Source of the DNA: Pisaster brevispinus
Taxonomy: Eukaryota > Echinodermata > Asteroidea > Forcipulatida > Asteriidae
Direction: 5' to 3'
Assembly (NCBI GenBank): GCA_023634235.1
Contig: JAMKCF010000015.1
Span: 7,722,087 to 7,786,086, forward strand
Length of the DNA stretch: 64,000 bases
A program made the position numbers and the translations under genes. Shown here one piece after another: positions 63,428-64,000 of the stretch. Within the stretch, counting starts at the first letter, position 1; every line of letters starts with the position of its first letter. The notes beneath the pieces are model-generated. The model was not told the origin of the DNA. It ran no database searches and saw only the letters and a program-made list of their open reading frames with translations.

Positions 63428-64000
63428 ATGACATTGGGAATTTCATCCTTGCACAGAAAGTTGCACTATTTAAAGGACAAAGTAACAGAAAATCATGGAA
63501 ATCATAGTACTGTTGAATGTTTTCCAAAGACAGCCATCAGTTAAAGTCGGTACATTCTCAAGGTGACCGCATTATTAGTACTACATGTAGATATCACCAA
63601 GTGAGATTACTATAAAATCATAGCAATAACTCTGAACTTACAATACATGACAGGTGCACCTTTAACCCGAAACCCTAAACAATGCCGCTAACTTTTAACC
63701 TATGGGTTTAACCAGTCATATAAGGGCTTTGAACCCAGATTCTTTTACATTCTCATGGGGGGGGGGGGAGGCAGGGAACTGACTTTCCTCGGTAGAACCT
63801 GAACGAGATCTGACCTTAATAATTATAGAGGAACTTTTCAAGAATGGACTTTACAAGAATCTGCAGCTGAACATTTGCCGAGGGCAATCGGAATTCTCCT
63901 GTTGAAGCAGGGGTTCTTTCTTTTTCAGTGTATTTAATAACTCGAAGTGGTTTTTTATTTTTGAAGAGGCTCAATTCCTTTTGGACAAATGGAGACTTGT

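Noticed and set aside
63113..63544. 143-codon plus-strand frame
   Set aside because: It covers the AGAGCTGCCAACT repeat, also found at 51152-51373; no protein family seen.

Overview
The window is nuclear DNA of a marine deuterostome invertebrate, most likely an echinoderm and possibly a sea star. It has GT-AG introns, long AT-rich intergenic sequence, no operons, and a dense load of tRNA-derived SINEs, short inverted-repeat (MITE-like) elements and decayed LINE 3' ends. The echinoderm placement is inference from the character of the repeats and proteins; no species can be fixed from the sequence alone.

Three multi-exon genes can be assembled completely, with every splice phase matching. (1) STOML1 (stomatin-like protein 1, PHB plus SCP2 domains) lies on the minus strand, 14302 down to 5591, with 8 coding exons and 404 aa. 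(2) Mitochondrial glutamate dehydrogenase (GDH, GLUD type with antenna) lies on the plus strand, 16528 to 31618, with 11 exon positions and about 537 aa. (3) A folliculin-interacting protein (FNIP1/2 orthologue) lies on the minus strand, 56165 down to 37727, with 15 coding exons and 1200 aa. STOML1 and GDH are head to head across about 2.2 kb; GDH and FNIP are tail to tail across about 5 kb.

The outstanding feature is the 3' half of GDH. Exon 9 occurs twice (9a at 26268-26391, 9b at 27052-27175). Both copies are 124 nt with the same phase and intact splice sites, and they encode 41-residue cassettes that differ at 8 positions around the substrate-binding Ser and the base of the antenna. Because 124 is not a multiple of 3, using both or neither shifts the frame, so exactly one must be chosen. 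After the constant exon 10, which carries the allosteric pivot helix, there are three complete alternative last coding exons (11a at 29631-29747, 11b at 31004-31123, 11c at 31499-31618). Each has its own acceptor, an intact C-terminal helix and a stop at nearly the same place. One locus could therefore make six GDH proteins differing in the regulatory and subunit-contact parts of the enzyme while the catalytic core stays constant.

Layout: 1-5590, repeats only; 5591-14302, STOML1; 14303-16527, shared 5' intergenic; 16528 to about 32850, GDH with its 3' UTR; about 32850-37726, convergent intergenic with repeats and a LINE relic; 37727-56165, FNIP, whose first intron is about 7.9 kb; 56166-64000, the FNIP upstream region, a CpG-rich stretch with a possible first exon of a rightward gene near 58.7-58.95 kb, and more repeats. 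Several elements are nested (a MITE in a SINE, MITEs in a LINE and in an older repeat, a TTAA-flanked element in a minisatellite), and two SINE insertions lie within about 35 bp of functional splice sites.
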